Assembly (NCBI GenBank): GCA_963827515.1
Contig: CAWHBF010000010.1
Span: forward strand, 124,001-188,000
Length of the DNA stretch: 64,000 nucleotides
Direction of reading: 5' to 3'
Source: JABFSA01 sp963827515
Lineage (GTDB): Bacteria; Acidobacteriota; Vicinamibacteria; Vicinamibacterales; UBA2999
The notes below the pieces were generated by a model that saw only the letters and a list, made by a program, of their open reading frames with translations, ran no database searches and was not told where the DNA came from. This document shows, in pieces, positions 17,119 to 27,712 of the stretch. A program made the position numbers and the translations under genes. Position 1 is the first letter of the stretch. Every line of letters starts with the position of its first letter.

Positions 17119-18791
17119 AACGCGACCTCCGCCGGCACTCGAGACGCTGCAGGTTGCTGTACGGCCGGCGTGGCTCGAACGGGGAACCGAACCCGCACGG
17201 TCGTACCAACGCCAACCGTTGAAGACACCTGGATCGCCCCTCCGTAGTCGGTGACGATACGATGCACAATCGCCAAGCCGAGCCCGGTACCTCGATCGAA
17301 CGAACTTCGAAACGGCTGAAAGATGCCGTCGATCTCCTCCGCGGGAATACCGCGGCCGTTGTCCTGGACGCCGAGCACGACCTCCTCCCGCCCGCTCGCC
17401 GTGTCCGTCTCGACCGAGAGCAGAAGGCGACCACCACCGGACATGGCGCGCAGCCCGTTGCTCGCGATGTTCCAGACCACCTGACGGATCTGGTTCTCAT
17501 CGGCTTCGAACCACACCGGCTCGGCGGGCACCTGCACATCAACCGTATGCGTGTCCCTGACCTCGTCACTGTTCCTGATCAAGAGCACCGTGTCGTGCAC
17601 GACCTTCGCGAGGTCCAGGCGCGCCACCGCAAACTTCTGCGGACGCGCGTAGGCCAGAAACGAGCGAATCGTGTCGTTGAGCCGTGCCGACTCTCGGAGG
17701 ACGATGTCCATCAGCTGCCCCTGCTCCTCATTGAGGGGCAGCTCCTGGCGAAGAACCTGAATTGAACCTGATATCGACGCCAGCGGATTTCGAATCTCGT
17801 GCGCGATCCCCGCGGCCATTTCGCCGACGGCGGCTAGCCGCTGCTGGAGTCGAGCGTTGCGCTCCAGCCGTCTGAGTTCCGTCACGTCCTGGAACGTAAA
17901 TAGGTACCCGTTTCGGCCGTTCGGAAATGACAGCATCGTGGCCATGAGGCCGATATCAAGCACCTGCCCAGCGCTGCTGCGGTACTCGAAGTCAACGCGA
18001 AGGCTCTTGGTTTGCGCGAGCGTGCCGAGCTGCGCGCGTGTCGCTGCTGGAAGCTGCAAGACGTCGATCGCGTCTCGTCCGACAGCCTGTTCCGAGGTGA
18101 TGCCCGTGATGCTCGTGGACGCGCGATTGAACGTCAGGATCCTGGTGTTCGCGTCCGCGGTCACGAGCCCACTCAGGAGGCCGTCGATGACGTACTCATT
18201 CAAGGCCCGCAGGTCGTTGAGCTCGAGCGACGTATGCGCGAGCCGTGCATTGGCCGACTGCAGACGGTCGGCCAGGGATCCCGAGAGCAGGGCCACCGCG
18301 ATGAAGCCGAACACATTGATACCGATCGTGTACTGTGCGAATCGCCCCGTCGGAAGTTCGAATGCTCCGAGCCAGAACGGGAGGGCCCCCATGTACTGCG
18401 CCGCGACCATGGCGACGTACAACAGCACGCTGAGCCCCGCCACCTGCAACGCCCCGCGACGAAAGCGGATGGTGCTGGCGGCGATAATCGGCAGCACAAA
18501 TAGCGATGAGAAGTAGCTGACGATGCCACCCGTCAGGCCGATAAAACCGGCCACGAGCAAGGCATCCGTGCCCAGTTGCAAGCCGACCAGCCACGGATAA
18601 CGGTCCACCAGACGCAGCGTCGCGTAGTACGCGAGGCTCAAGCCATAGACCACCGCGATCAGGACAAAGAACGGATCGACCGGGAAAGCGCCCGACCGGC
18701 TCAGCTGGACGAAGAACGCCGAGCCGAGCAACAGCGTACCGACGATCACGCGCGCCGCGATGAGCGCCGACAGACGCGACCGGAGCCCCAT
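17115..18791 (-). CDS. pilS: Pilus-regulating sensor kinase PilS
   Basis: The 558-residue protein begins with about six transmembrane helices (residues 8-175), the PilS-type sensing module, followed by a PAS domain (about 195-305), HisKA with His331 in GIAHEIRNP, and HATPase with DNGRGIP and GTGLGLAI. It should autophosphorylate at His331 and phosphorylate PilR Asp76. In Pseudomonas the membrane domain reads PilA levels in the inner membrane; this is assumed by homology. It follows pilC after 3 nt and is coupled by GTGA to pilR. Confidence 0.92.
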   Translation of the reverse strand: MGLRSRLSALIAARVIVGTLLLGSAFFVQLSRSGAFPVDPFFVLIAVVYGLSLAYYATLRLVDRYPWLVGLQLGTDALLVAGFIGLTGGIVSYFSSLFVLPIIAASTIRFRRGALQVAGLSVLLYVAMVAAQYMGALPFWLGAFELPTGRFAQYTIGINVFGFIAVALLSGSLADRLQSANARLAHTSLELNDLRALNEYVIDGLLSGLVTADANTRILTFNRASTSITGITSEQAVGRDAIDVLQLPAATRAQLGTLAQTKSLRVDFEYRSSAGQVLDIGLMATMLSFPNGRNGYLFTFQDVTELRRLERNARLQQRLAAVGEMAAGIAHEIRNPLASISGSIQVLRQELPLNEEQGQLMDIVLRESARLNDTIRSFLAYARPQKFAVARLDLAKVVHDTVLLIRNSDEVRDTHTVDVQVPAEPVWFEADENQIRQVVWNIASNGLRAMSGGGRLLLSVETDTASGREEVVLGVQDNGRGIPAEEIDGIFQPFRSSFDRGTGLGLAIVHRIVTDYGGAIQVSSTVGVGTTVRVRFPVRATPAVQQPAASRVPAEVAL

Positions 18792-18794
18792 GAA

Positions 18795-20003
18795 TCAGCC
18801 GCCCGTCAACTGGCTCACAAGCGCGAAGATTGGGAGGTACATCGCGATGACGATCCCGCCGACGACCCCGCCGAGGAGCGCAATCATGATCGGCTCGAGT
18901 AGAGTCAGCAAGCCGGCCACGGCCACGTCCACCTCTTCCTCGTAGAAGTCCGCGATCTTCCCCAGCATGGTATCCAGCGCGCCGGTTGCCTCACCGACGC
19001 CGATCATCTGCACGACCATCGGCGGAAACACTCCTGTCTGCGCGAGAGGAGCAGCGATCGTTTCGCCTCCCTCGATGCTCTTGCGGGTCGTGTAGATCGC
19101 CTCCTCCACGATGGCGTTTCCGGCCGTCTTGGCTGTGATGTCGAGCGCCTCGAGGATGGAGACACCCGATGAGAGCAAGGTCGACAATGTCCGGCAGAAC
19201 CGCGCGACGGCAATCTTCCGCATCAGATTGCCGAGGATTGGGAGTTTCAACACGATACGGTCGACCACTCTCCGACCGTTCGACGTGGCGTAGTAGGAGC
19301 GGAACGCAAAGCCGAGCCCTACGAGACCGGCGATGATGAACAGCCCGTAGCGGACCAGCCCGTTGCTGAGCGCGATGACAATACGGGTGGGCAACGGCAA
19401 TTCGGCGCCCAATCCGGCAAAAAGCGAGGCGAACGTCGGGATCACCTTCCACAGAATGACGCTCACCACCACCGTGGCAATGACGACGACGGCGATCGGA
19501 TACACCATCGCCGACTTCACCTGACCCTTCAGCTTGACGGCCTTCTCGATGTAGGTCGCAAGCCGCTTCAGGATCGCGTCCAGGATGCCGCCGGCCTCAC
19601 CCGCGGCGATCATGTTTGTGAACAGGGCATCGAACGCCTTCGGGTGTTTCTTCATCGCGTCGGCGAGCGACATCCCGTTCTCGACGTCCGCACGGGTGGC
19701 GAGAATGATTTCCCCGAAGTTCTTGTCCTCGGCCTGCGTACCCAGGATGTCAAGACACTGCACGAGCGGCAGACCGGCGCCGATCATCACGGAGAACTGG
19801 CGAGTGAAGACGGCCAGGTCCTTGGCGCTGGCGCCCTTGGCCTTGGCCTTCTTGGCCGCCTTCTCCTTCACGGGTGTGATCTGCGTGACCTGAATCTGCT
19901 CGCGCCTCAGCGCGCTGATCGCGGCCTCCATGGTCTCCGCAATGCGTTCCCCGGCAACCGATTGCCCGGCGCGAGAGCGTCCGCTGTATGCAAATGTCGC
20001 CAT
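18795..20003 (-). CDS. pilC: Type IV pilus inner membrane platform protein
   Basis: The 402-residue protein is a full-length GspF/PilC family member. It shows two copies of the cytoplasmic T2SSF domain (about 70-195 and 270-395), each followed by hydrophobic segments (YPIAVVVIATVVVSVILW, GLFIIAGLVGLGFAF, IMIALLGGVVGGIVIAM), and family motifs such as FTRQFSVMIGAGLPLVQCL and ARFCRTLSTLLSSGVSILEAL. It forms the platform rotated by PilB and PilT to insert or remove pilins. Located in the order pilB-pilT-pilC-pilS-pilR. Confidence 0.95.
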   Translation of the reverse strand: MATFAYSGRSRAGQSVAGERIAETMEAAISALRREQIQVTQITPVKEKAAKKAKAKGASAKDLAVFTRQFSVMIGAGLPLVQCLDILGTQAEDKNFGEIILATRADVENGMSLADAMKKHPKAFDALFTNMIAAGEAGGILDAILKRLATYIEKAVKLKGQVKSAMVYPIAVVVIATVVVSVILWKVIPTFASLFAGLGAELPLPTRIVIALSNGLVRYGLFIIAGLVGLGFAFRSYYATSNGRRVVDRIVLKLPILGNLMRKIAVARFCRTLSTLLSSGVSILEALDITAKTAGNAIVEEAIYTTRKSIEGGETIAAPLAQTGVFPPMVVQMIGVGEATGALDTMLGKIADFYEEEVDVAVAGLLTLLEPIMIALLGGVVGGIVIAMYLPIFALVSQLTGG

Positions 20004-20027
20004 AGCGTATCCTTTGAAAGTCTCCCG

Positions 20028-21157
<1,130 letters not shown>

Positions 21158-21158
<1 letters not shown>

Positions 21159-22930
21159 TACTTCACCGTCTCCCTGACGACTTCATCGACCGTCGTGACG
21201 CCTTCCTTGACCTTCCGCAGACCACTCTGACGCAGGGTGATCATCCCGCCCTCGACCGCCTTGCGCCGCAACTCGAGGGCAGATGCGCCAACGAGGATCA
21301 GTTCCCGAAGCTCCTCGGTGATGTCCATGACTTCGTAGAGACCGACTCTCCCTTTGAAGCCCGTGTTGTTGCACTTCTCACAACCCTTGCCTCGATTCGG
21401 CACCACGCTCTTCGCATCCTCCGGCGAAAACCCGGCGTTTTGGAGCGCGGCGGCCGGCAAAGGATGCTTCTCGACGCAGTGCTTGCAGATGCGACGCACC
21501 AGACGCTGGGCGCACACGAGATTGAGCGAGCTCGCCACCAGAAATGGTTCGATGCCCATGTTCATGAGTCGGTTGACCGTGCTCGGCGCGTCGTTGGTGT
21601 GCAGCGTCGAGAGCACGAGGTGGCCCGTGAGCGCCGCCTTCACGGCGATCTCCGCAGTCTCGAAGTCACGGATTTCACCGACGAGAATCGTGTTCGGATC
21701 CTGACGGAGGAAGCTGCGGAGCGTCGCGGCGAACGTCAGCCCGATGTTCTCGCGCACCTGCACCTGGTTGACCCCCACGAGGTTGAACTCGACCGGGTCC
21801 TCGGCCGTCATGATGTTGGTGTCGGTCTTGTTGATCTTGGAGATCGACGAGTACAACGTGTTGGTCTTGCCGGAACCGGTCGGACCCGTGACGAGCACCA
21901 TGCCCCAGGGCTTCTCGATAGCTGATTCGAATTTCTTCAGCGACTCGGCCTCGAAACCGAGCTTGGTCATGTCGAGCATCAGCTTGGAGCTGTCCAAGAG
22001 ACGCATGACGATCTTCTCGCCAAAGAGCGTCGGCAGGCAGGAGACGCGAAAGTCGATCTCCCTTTGTCGGCCGTCATCCTGAAAGCGGATCTTGATACGT
22101 CCATCCTGCGGCAGGCGCTTTTCCGCGATGTCCAGCTTCGACATGATCTTGATCCGCGACGTCATGGCGTCGCGGAACTTCATTGGCGGTGCCATGATGT
22201 TGTAGAGCAGACCGTCGATGCGGTAGCGCACACGCAGCTCTTTTTCGTAGGGCTCGATGTGGATGTCGCTCGCGCCTTTCTGAATGGCGCTCATGAGCAG
22301 GACGTTCACCAGCTTGATGATCGGCGCGTCCTCGCCCTGTTTCGCCAGCGATTCGGCGTTGATTTCCTCGAGCTCTTCGAGGACCTCGACGTCCGTGTCG
22401 CTCCCAGAGAGCTCGGGCATCTCCTCGAGCGCCTTGCTGGCGATTTCGAGCGCGCTGATCGACGACGAACCAGAACCGTTCGACCCGTTGGAGCCGTTCG
22501 ACGAGGCCTTGCCGTAGTACTTCGCCACCGCCTCGAGCACCGAACGCTCAGACGCGACCACCGGCTCGACGTTGTAGCCCGTCATGAACCGGATGTCGTC
22601 CATGGCGAACACGTTGGTCGGGTCCGTCATGGCCAGCGTCAGCGTGGCGCCGGAGCGAGTGACTGGAAGGACCTGATACTTCTGCGCGGTCTCTGCGGGA
22701 ACCAGCTTGACCACGGCCGGGTCGATCTCGAAGGTACCAAGCGTGATCGAGGGCACGCCGTACTGCTTGCTCAGGAGTGCGGTGAGCTCGTCCTCTTTCA
22801 CGAAGCCGAGCGTGATCAGATGGAGACCGAGCTTACCCCCGGTCTGGCGCTGATGGTTCAGCGCCTCCTTCAGCTGTTCCGACGTGATGCGCTTCTCTTT
22901 GAGAAGCAGTTCGCCTACTTGGAGGGCCAT
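21158..22930 (-). CDS. pilB: Pilus extension ATPase PilB
   Basis: The 590-residue protein has an N-terminal MshEN domain (about 1-140), a Gly/Asn/Ser linker (about 144-157), a second N-terminal domain, and a GspE-type ATPase core with Walker A GPTGSGKT (349-356), Walker B in NTILVGEIRD and His box TGHLVLSTLHTNDA. A tetracysteine zinc motif (CKHC and CEKC) lies near residues 490-530. It powers pilus polymerisation. The ATG at 22930 is preferred to the frame start at 22960 because the conserved N-terminus begins there. MshEN domains in some homologues bind c-di-GMP, so regulation by that messenger is possible. Confidence 0.95.
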
Positions 22931-23056
22931 CTCGCGATCACGCGCCCCCTGGGCGCACACATACCTGGACGTTGTCGGCGACCCGGGGTCGTGCGCCCCT
23001 GAGGAAGCCTCCGATCTCGCTCGCGCGTGCGATCCTGGATGTCATCGCGCGCTTCA

Positions 23057-24082
23057 TCAAAACGACACACGGGCCGCCAGACCCCACCCGTGTTCACCTT
23101 CGGCGCCGCCTGCCACCGCATATCCGTCGACCAGGAGCCCCCAGCGCAGCGCGACACTTGCACCCACCGTGGCCGCCAGCTCCTGCGCACCGCGGGTATT
23201 GAATCGACCCCCTGCCCTTACGCCGAGCCGCCTGGCGAGGAACCACTGCTCGGCGCCGAGCGCCAGGACCTGACGTGTGCCCGTGGGCGTGTCGTACGGC
23301 AGAACGTCCCCATCCAGCGCCACCGTTGGACGTCTGGTGGAGTCTTCGGCCTCGAACGCGATGCCAACCCTGGCCTGACGCGGCAGCCGCACTCGGGTAT
23401 CCGGACCGCCCGGCACTAACGGGACACTCCCAAACTCAGGCTCCATCACATTTCGCACGAGCGCACCGATCCGAAACGGACCCGCAACACCCAGCACTCC
23501 CAGATCCATGTCGAAATGGTTCTCCGTCGGCCCACCGTCGAGTGACTCACCCGCGTTCAACAGGTCCGACGCGTCCATCCGGCTGTCTCCGAGCCCAACA
23601 TCGACAGTCCCACGCACGTATTTCAGCGTCGTTCCGACGTGCACCCCTTGCGTAATCGTCCGTACGAGCGTTGCGCCCAATTGCGACGCAGACAAGGAGC
23701 GCAGAGGCACTCCAACCCGACCGTCTTGTCGGTCGTCCGGGCCCTGTTCTATAGGGGCAAACGGCTGTATATCCGTGATGCGAAAGCGGTAAAGGCTCAC
23801 CCCGAATGGAGGTGTGGCGAGGGCGACCCACAAGGCGCGATCGCTCCAAGCCGGCAGGTTCCGATCCTGTTCGATGAACCCGCCACCCACTGAGATATCC
23901 AGAAAGGGACCGGCGGCCAGCCCGGCGGGGTTCCACCAGGTGGCGCTGCTGTCGGAGGCCACGGCCACGAAGGCCCCTCCCATCCCTAACGCCCGGCCCC
24001 CGACGCTCTCAACGATCTGGCTGTGCGCGGGGATGGCAACCGATAGGCACAACAGAGCCATCCTGGTAACCTGAATCGTCAT
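23057..24082 (-). CDS. Outer membrane beta-barrel protein, PorV/FadL-like
   Basis: The 341-residue protein has a signal peptide (MTIQVTRMALLCLSVAIPAHS) followed by GGRALGMGGAFVAVASDSSATWWNPAGLA. This motif is shared by the PorV/UPF0164 and FadL-like barrel families. The remainder alternates short polar and hydrophobic strands, and the last residue is Phe, as expected for a BAM-recognised barrel. The ATG at 24082 is chosen because the signal peptide begins there; the longer frame upstream lies antisense to the Yip1-like gene. It is 126 bp upstream of pilB on the same strand, but a link to pili is not established. Confidence 0.75.
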   Translation of the reverse strand: MTIQVTRMALLCLSVAIPAHSQIVESVGGRALGMGGAFVAVASDSSATWWNPAGLAAGPFLDISVGGGFIEQDRNLPAWSDRALWVALATPPFGVSLYRFRITDIQPFAPIEQGPDDRQDGRVGVPLRSLSASQLGATLVRTITQGVHVGTTLKYVRGTVDVGLGDSRMDASDLLNAGESLDGGPTENHFDMDLGVLGVAGPFRIGALVRNVMEPEFGSVPLVPGGPDTRVRLPRQARVGIAFEAEDSTRRPTVALDGDVLPYDTPTGTRQVLALGAEQWFLARRLGVRAGGRFNTRGAQELAATVGASVALRWGLLVDGYAVAGGAEGEHGWGLAARVSF

Positions 24083-24113
24083 CGAACGCCTCGAACTCTT
24101 GTCAAACACATCC

Positions 24114-24857
24114 ATGTCCATCGCACCTGGGGCCGAGTTGCCCGTTCCTCTCCTTCCCCACTCTAAGTCGTTCCCTGCCCGGATCCTTGGGGTTCTCTTC
24201 GCTCCTCGTGCCACCTTCCGCGTCGTCGCGAGGACGCCGAGCTGGCTGGCGGTCCTCTTGGCCTCGTGTCTGGTGGGCGCCGTCTCCTCGGCGGTGGTGC
24301 TCGAAACCACTGTCGGCCGTTTCGCCCTCCTGGACCGGTGGGAGCGCACCGCGGTCGCGTTCGGCCAGAGTATCGACGACAGCCGGTACGAGGCCATGAG
24401 GAGGGCAAGTGAATACGGGGCTCTCTACGCGGCTGCGAGCGCCTTCGCCACCGGCCCCGTGCTGGCGCTCGTGCTGTCCGGCCTGCTCTTCCTATCGTTT
24501 CGGACGCCCGCCTCGGCGACGGTGACATACACGCAGGTATTGGCCGTCGTCGCGCACGCCAGCGTGATTCTGGCGCTGCGGCAGGTGGTCGCCGCGCCTC
24601 TCGTCTACGCGCGCGAGACGCTCGCCAGTCCCCTGACGCTCCGTCCGCTCTTTTCGGGCCTCGACGACACCTCGCTGCCGGCCCGTTTCGCGAGCGCCAT
24701 CGACCTCTTCGTCGTCTGGTGGATTGTCGTACTGGCGCTCGGCATGTCGGTGCTCTACCGACGTCCCGCGCGCGGACTCGCGGTCAGGTTCCTGGGCGTC
24801 TACACGGCGATGGGCGCGATCCTCGCGGCCGCGATGGCCCTCCTGGGAAGATCATGA
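24114..24857 (+). CDS. Yip1-domain integral membrane protein
   Basis: The product of about 247 residues has an RILGVLFAPRATFRVVARTPSW opening typical of bacterial Yip1-domain proteins, followed by about five hydrophobic segments (LAVLLASCLVGAVSSAVV, ALVLSGLLFLSF, LFVVWWIVVLALGMSVLY). Function unknown; bacterial members are often found with transporters. The ATG at 24114 is preferred over a TTG at 24099. Its stop overlaps the next start (ATGA), coupling it to the HlyD-type adaptor and suggesting a shared role with the export proteins that follow. Confidence 0.7.
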   Translation: MSIAPGAELPVPLLPHSKSFPARILGVLFAPRATFRVVARTPSWLAVLLASCLVGAVSSAVVLETTVGRFALLDRWERTAVAFGQSIDDSRYEAMRRASEYGALYAAASAFATGPVLALVLSGLLFLSFRTPASATVTYTQVLAVVAHASVILALRQVVAAPLVYARETLASPLTLRPLFSGLDDTSLPARFASAIDLFVVWWIVVLALGMSVLYRRPARGLAVRFLGVYTAMGAILAAAMALLGRS

Positions 24858-26209
24858 CGCGACGCAAGGGCGTCTTCATCGTGGCCGGACTGCTGCTCGC
24901 TGCGGCCGCAGGAGGCGTGGTCTTCCTCTCCCGTGCGCCCGATGCGCCGGCCGTGGCGGCGGAAGCGCTGCGTCGGCGCGATCTCGACGCCCTCGTCTCC
25001 GCTTCTGGAAAAATTCAACCCAAGCGGCAAGTCAACGTCTCAGCCAACACCATGGGGCGCGTCACCCGACTGGCGGTGCAGGAAGGCGAGCGGGTCCGCG
25101 CCGGCCAGTTCCTGCTCGAGATCGATCCCAAATCGCTCGCGGGGCAACTGCAGCGGGGCGAAGCGAGCGTGGCTGCTGCCCGCTCGTCCCTGCAACTGGC
25201 GAGAACGGAGGTGGACCAGGCGCGCGCGACCCTCGACCTCGCTCGGCAGAACCTGAAGCGCCAGGACGAACTCTGGAAGGGGGGCCTGACGACGCGGGAG
25301 TCGCTCGAACGGGCACAGAACGACGTCACGATCCGAGAGACCGAACTGCGCGCGCGCGAACAGGAAATAGAGACGCGCGAAGAACTGGTCAAGCAGGAAC
25401 AGGCCGGCCTCGCGACCACGCGGTACAGCCTGAGTCAGGTGATCATCTCGTCGCCCATGGACGGGATCGTCACGCGGCGCAACATCGAAGAGGGCGAGAA
25501 CGTCATGGTCGGCACCATGAACAACGCCGGAACGGTCCTCCTGACAATCGCCGACATGTCCGTCGTCGAAGCCGAGGTCGAGGTCGATGAGACCGATATT
25601 CCCACCGTCACGCTCGGTCAGGAGGCACGCATCACGATCGACGCCGTGCCTGACCGAACCTTCCGCGGTCGCGTGACGGAGATTGGCAATAGCCCGATTC
25701 AGACCGTCGCGGGCGACGCCGCGACGCCCAGCGCCACGAACTTCAAGGTCGTGATCACGCTGGACGAAGAGATTCCCGATGTGCGGCCGGGATTCAGCTG
25801 CACCGCGGAAATCACGACCTCAACGCGACGGAATGTCGTATCGGTCCCGATCCAGGCAGTCACCGTTCGCGAGATGCTGCACGACTCGTCCGGCGCCCTG
25901 GTACACGAGCCGCCTCCGCCGCGTCTGAGTCGCTTCCAGCTGTTCCGCCGCGGCCCTGAGGATCCAATCGTGACACCGCCCGAGCCCCCACCCGGACACA
26001 CACGGATGGAGACGGAGGGCGTCTTCGCGCTGCGGGACGGCCGTGCCGCCTTCGTCCCAATCAAGGTCGGGATCGCCGGCGAGCGCTACTTCGAGGTGCT
26101 TTCGGGCGTGACGGAAGCCGATCAGATCATCACGGGGCCGTTCAACTCCGTTCGAGGGCTCGCCGACGGCGCGGAGGTCAGGCTCCAAGAAGCGCCCGGT
26201 GGCCAGTAG
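24854..26209 (+). CDS. HlyD/MacA-type periplasmic adaptor
   Basis: The 451-residue protein has one N-terminal membrane anchor (GVFIVAGLLLAAAAGGVVFL), a split lipoyl/biotinyl-like domain (VTRLAVQEGERVRAGQFLLEID and later ISSPMDGIVTRRNIEEGENV), a long coiled-coil hairpin between them (about residues 100-185), and a beta-barrel domain (VDETDIPTVTLGQEARITID). A Pro-rich insertion (PPEPPPGH) lies near residue 380. Adaptors of this type link an inner membrane ABC transporter to the outer membrane. It is coupled to the Yip1-like gene and precedes two MacB-type permeases. Confidence 0.9.
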   Translation: MTRRKGVFIVAGLLLAAAAGGVVFLSRAPDAPAVAAEALRRRDLDALVSASGKIQPKRQVNVSANTMGRVTRLAVQEGERVRAGQFLLEIDPKSLAGQLQRGEASVAAARSSLQLARTEVDQARATLDLARQNLKRQDELWKGGLTTRESLERAQNDVTIRETELRAREQEIETREELVKQEQAGLATTRYSLSQVIISSPMDGIVTRRNIEEGENVMVGTMNNAGTVLLTIADMSVVEAEVEVDETDIPTVTLGQEARITIDAVPDRTFRGRVTEIGNSPIQTVAGDAATPSATNFKVVITLDEEIPDVRPGFSCTAEITTSTRRNVVSVPIQAVTVREMLHDSSGALVHEPPPPRLSRFQLFRRGPEDPIVTPPEPPPGHTRMETEGVFALRDGRAAFVPIKVGIAGERYFEVLSGVTEADQIITGPFNSVRGLADGAEVRLQEAPGGQ

Positions 26210-26213
26210 CAGC

Positions 26214-26283
26214 GCCGGGTCCGCTTAGCGGCACCCGGCCTACATAGATGTACGTAGGGCGGATTCCGCGTAGCGGACCCGCC
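26214..26283. repeat. Double-hairpin dispersed repeat, GCCGGGTCCGC type
   Basis: Two adjacent palindromes, GCCGGGTCCGC with CGGCACCCGGC and GGCGGATTCCGCG with CGGACCCGCC, are joined by CTACATAGATGTACGTAG. The same double element with near identical sequence lies at 38731-38823. It occupies the spacer between the adaptor and the first permease, where an ABC ATPase gene would normally be. Confidence 0.75.
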
Positions 26284-26292
26284 GCCAATGTC

Positions 26293-27516
26293 ATGCAACA
26301 ACTCCTGGAATCGATCGCCATCGCCTTGCAGGCCATCTGGGCCAACAAGCTACGGTCGTTCATGACGGTGCTCGGCAACATCGTGGCCGTTGCCTCCATC
26401 GTCATCGTCGTATCGCTCATTCAAGGCATGAACGCGATGGTCTCACGCGCCATCGTCACCGACGTAGGTGCCGACTCGTTTACGATCCAGCGCCTCCCAC
26501 CGGTACGCACCGCAGACGACGAGGAGCAGAACCGGAACAACCCTCGCATCACACTCGCCGAGGCGGACATCATTCGACGGTTCAGTCCGACGATCGCATC
26601 CGTCATGGCGCAGGCGCAGCAGCGCGGGACAGTCGCGTACCGCGATCGCGTGCTTGAAAACGTGCAGGTGCAGGGAGTCACGCGCGCCTACCTCGACTTC
26701 GCCAGCTTCGACGCGGAACGGGGCCGCGTGATGAGTGCCGTCGAGGTCGAGCGAAACCGACCCGTCGTCCTCCTCGGGTGGGATGTCGCGGACGCGCTCT
26801 TCGGGGACGTGAGCCCACTTGAACACATCATCAAGATTCAAGGCGTAAACTTCCGGGTGGTCGGGGTCAGCGAGCGAAAGGGTGGAGTGTTCGGGGCGTC
26901 GATGGATGGGTTCGCCGTGATCCCGGTCGGCAGCCATCTCAAACTCTTCGGCGCTCGCCAATCGCTCTCGCTCATGGTGAAACCAGCCTCACCGGCGCTG
27001 CTGCCGTTCGCCATGGATGACGCCACCGTGGCACTGCGGGTGGCGAGGCGATTGAAGCCGAACGACCCGGACAACTTCGGCATCTTCACCTCCGATACCC
27101 TGCTGGGCGTCTATCGCCAGGCGACGGCCGGCATCTTCACGGTGCTGGTCGGCGTGGTTGCACTCTCCTTGCTGGTCGGGGGCATCGTCATCATGAACAT
27201 CATGCTGATGGTGGTGACCGACCGCACGCGCGAGATCGGCCTTCGCAAGGCGGTCGGAGCGCGCAGGCGGGATATCTTGTCGCAAGTACTGACCGAGTCG
27301 GTCACCCTGTCGACCGTCGGCGGCGTGGTCGGCATTCTGCTGGGTTTCCTCGCGGCCCAGGTGATTGCGACCCTGACACCCCTGCCGGCGCGCCTCGAAT
27401 TATGGTCGGTCGTCCTCGGGATCGGCATCGCAGCGGCGGTGGGCCTCTTCTTTGGCGCCTACCCAGCGTCGCGCGCCGCCGATCTCGATCCGATCGAAGC
27501 CCTGAGGCGCGAGTGA
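26293..27516 (+). CDS. MacB/FtsX-type ABC permease (first of pair)
   Basis: The 407-residue protein has the MacB topology: a first transmembrane helix (AVASIVIVVSLIQGM), a periplasmic MacB_PCD domain (about 50-260), and three C-terminal helices of an FtsX domain with the hallmark TDRTREIGLRKAVGARRRDIL and a final AADLDPIEALRRE. It lacks any nucleotide-binding domain. The ATG at 26293 is chosen; an earlier ATG at 26248 lies inside the dispersed repeat. Usually such permeases pair with a LolD-like ATPase, which is not encoded here. Confidence 0.88.
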   Translation: MQQLLESIAIALQAIWANKLRSFMTVLGNIVAVASIVIVVSLIQGMNAMVSRAIVTDVGADSFTIQRLPPVRTADDEEQNRNNPRITLAEADIIRRFSPTIASVMAQAQQRGTVAYRDRVLENVQVQGVTRAYLDFASFDAERGRVMSAVEVERNRPVVLLGWDVADALFGDVSPLEHIIKIQGVNFRVVGVSERKGGVFGASMDGFAVIPVGSHLKLFGARQSLSLMVKPASPALLPFAMDDATVALRVARRLKPNDPDNFGIFTSDTLLGVYRQATAGIFTVLVGVVALSLLVGGIVIMNIMLMVVTDRTREIGLRKAVGARRRDILSQVLTESVTLSTVGGVVGILLGFLAAQVIATLTPLPARLELWSVVLGIGIAAAVGLFFGAYPASRAADLDPIEALRRE

Positions 27517-27544
27517 CGGCGCATCTCGACCGCTTTTCGATTCG

Positions 27545-27615
27545 GCGTAGAGCGGAGGCTTTAGCCTCCGCGGACACGCGCACGCTGAAGCGTGCGCTCT
27601 ACGGCGAAACGCAAA
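27545..27615. repeat. Dispersed palindromic repeats, GGAGGCTTTAGCCTCC type
   Basis: Two adjacent palindromes, GCGGAGGCTTTAGCCTCCGC and GCGCACGCTGAAGCGTGCGC, lie in the 196-bp spacer between the two permease genes, flanked by GGCGTAGAGC and its near complement GCTCTACGGC. They belong to the same family as 8595-8752 and 54892-54913. The rest of the spacer (27616-27712) contains a less regular GC-rich inverted sequence. Confidence 0.75.
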
Positions 27616-27712
27616 TCGCTTTAGGCCGGCTGCGGCGACCTGTCCCCCGCAGCCTTGGCGGAGGCGGAAGCGGACCCGGCGCCTGGGGAAAGGCCGATGG
27701 AGCGCGAATGCG

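Noticed and set aside
24083..24397. 105-residue N-terminal extension of the PorV-like barrel
   Set aside because: It lies antisense to the Yip1-like gene and would precede a good signal peptide, so the start at 24082 was used.
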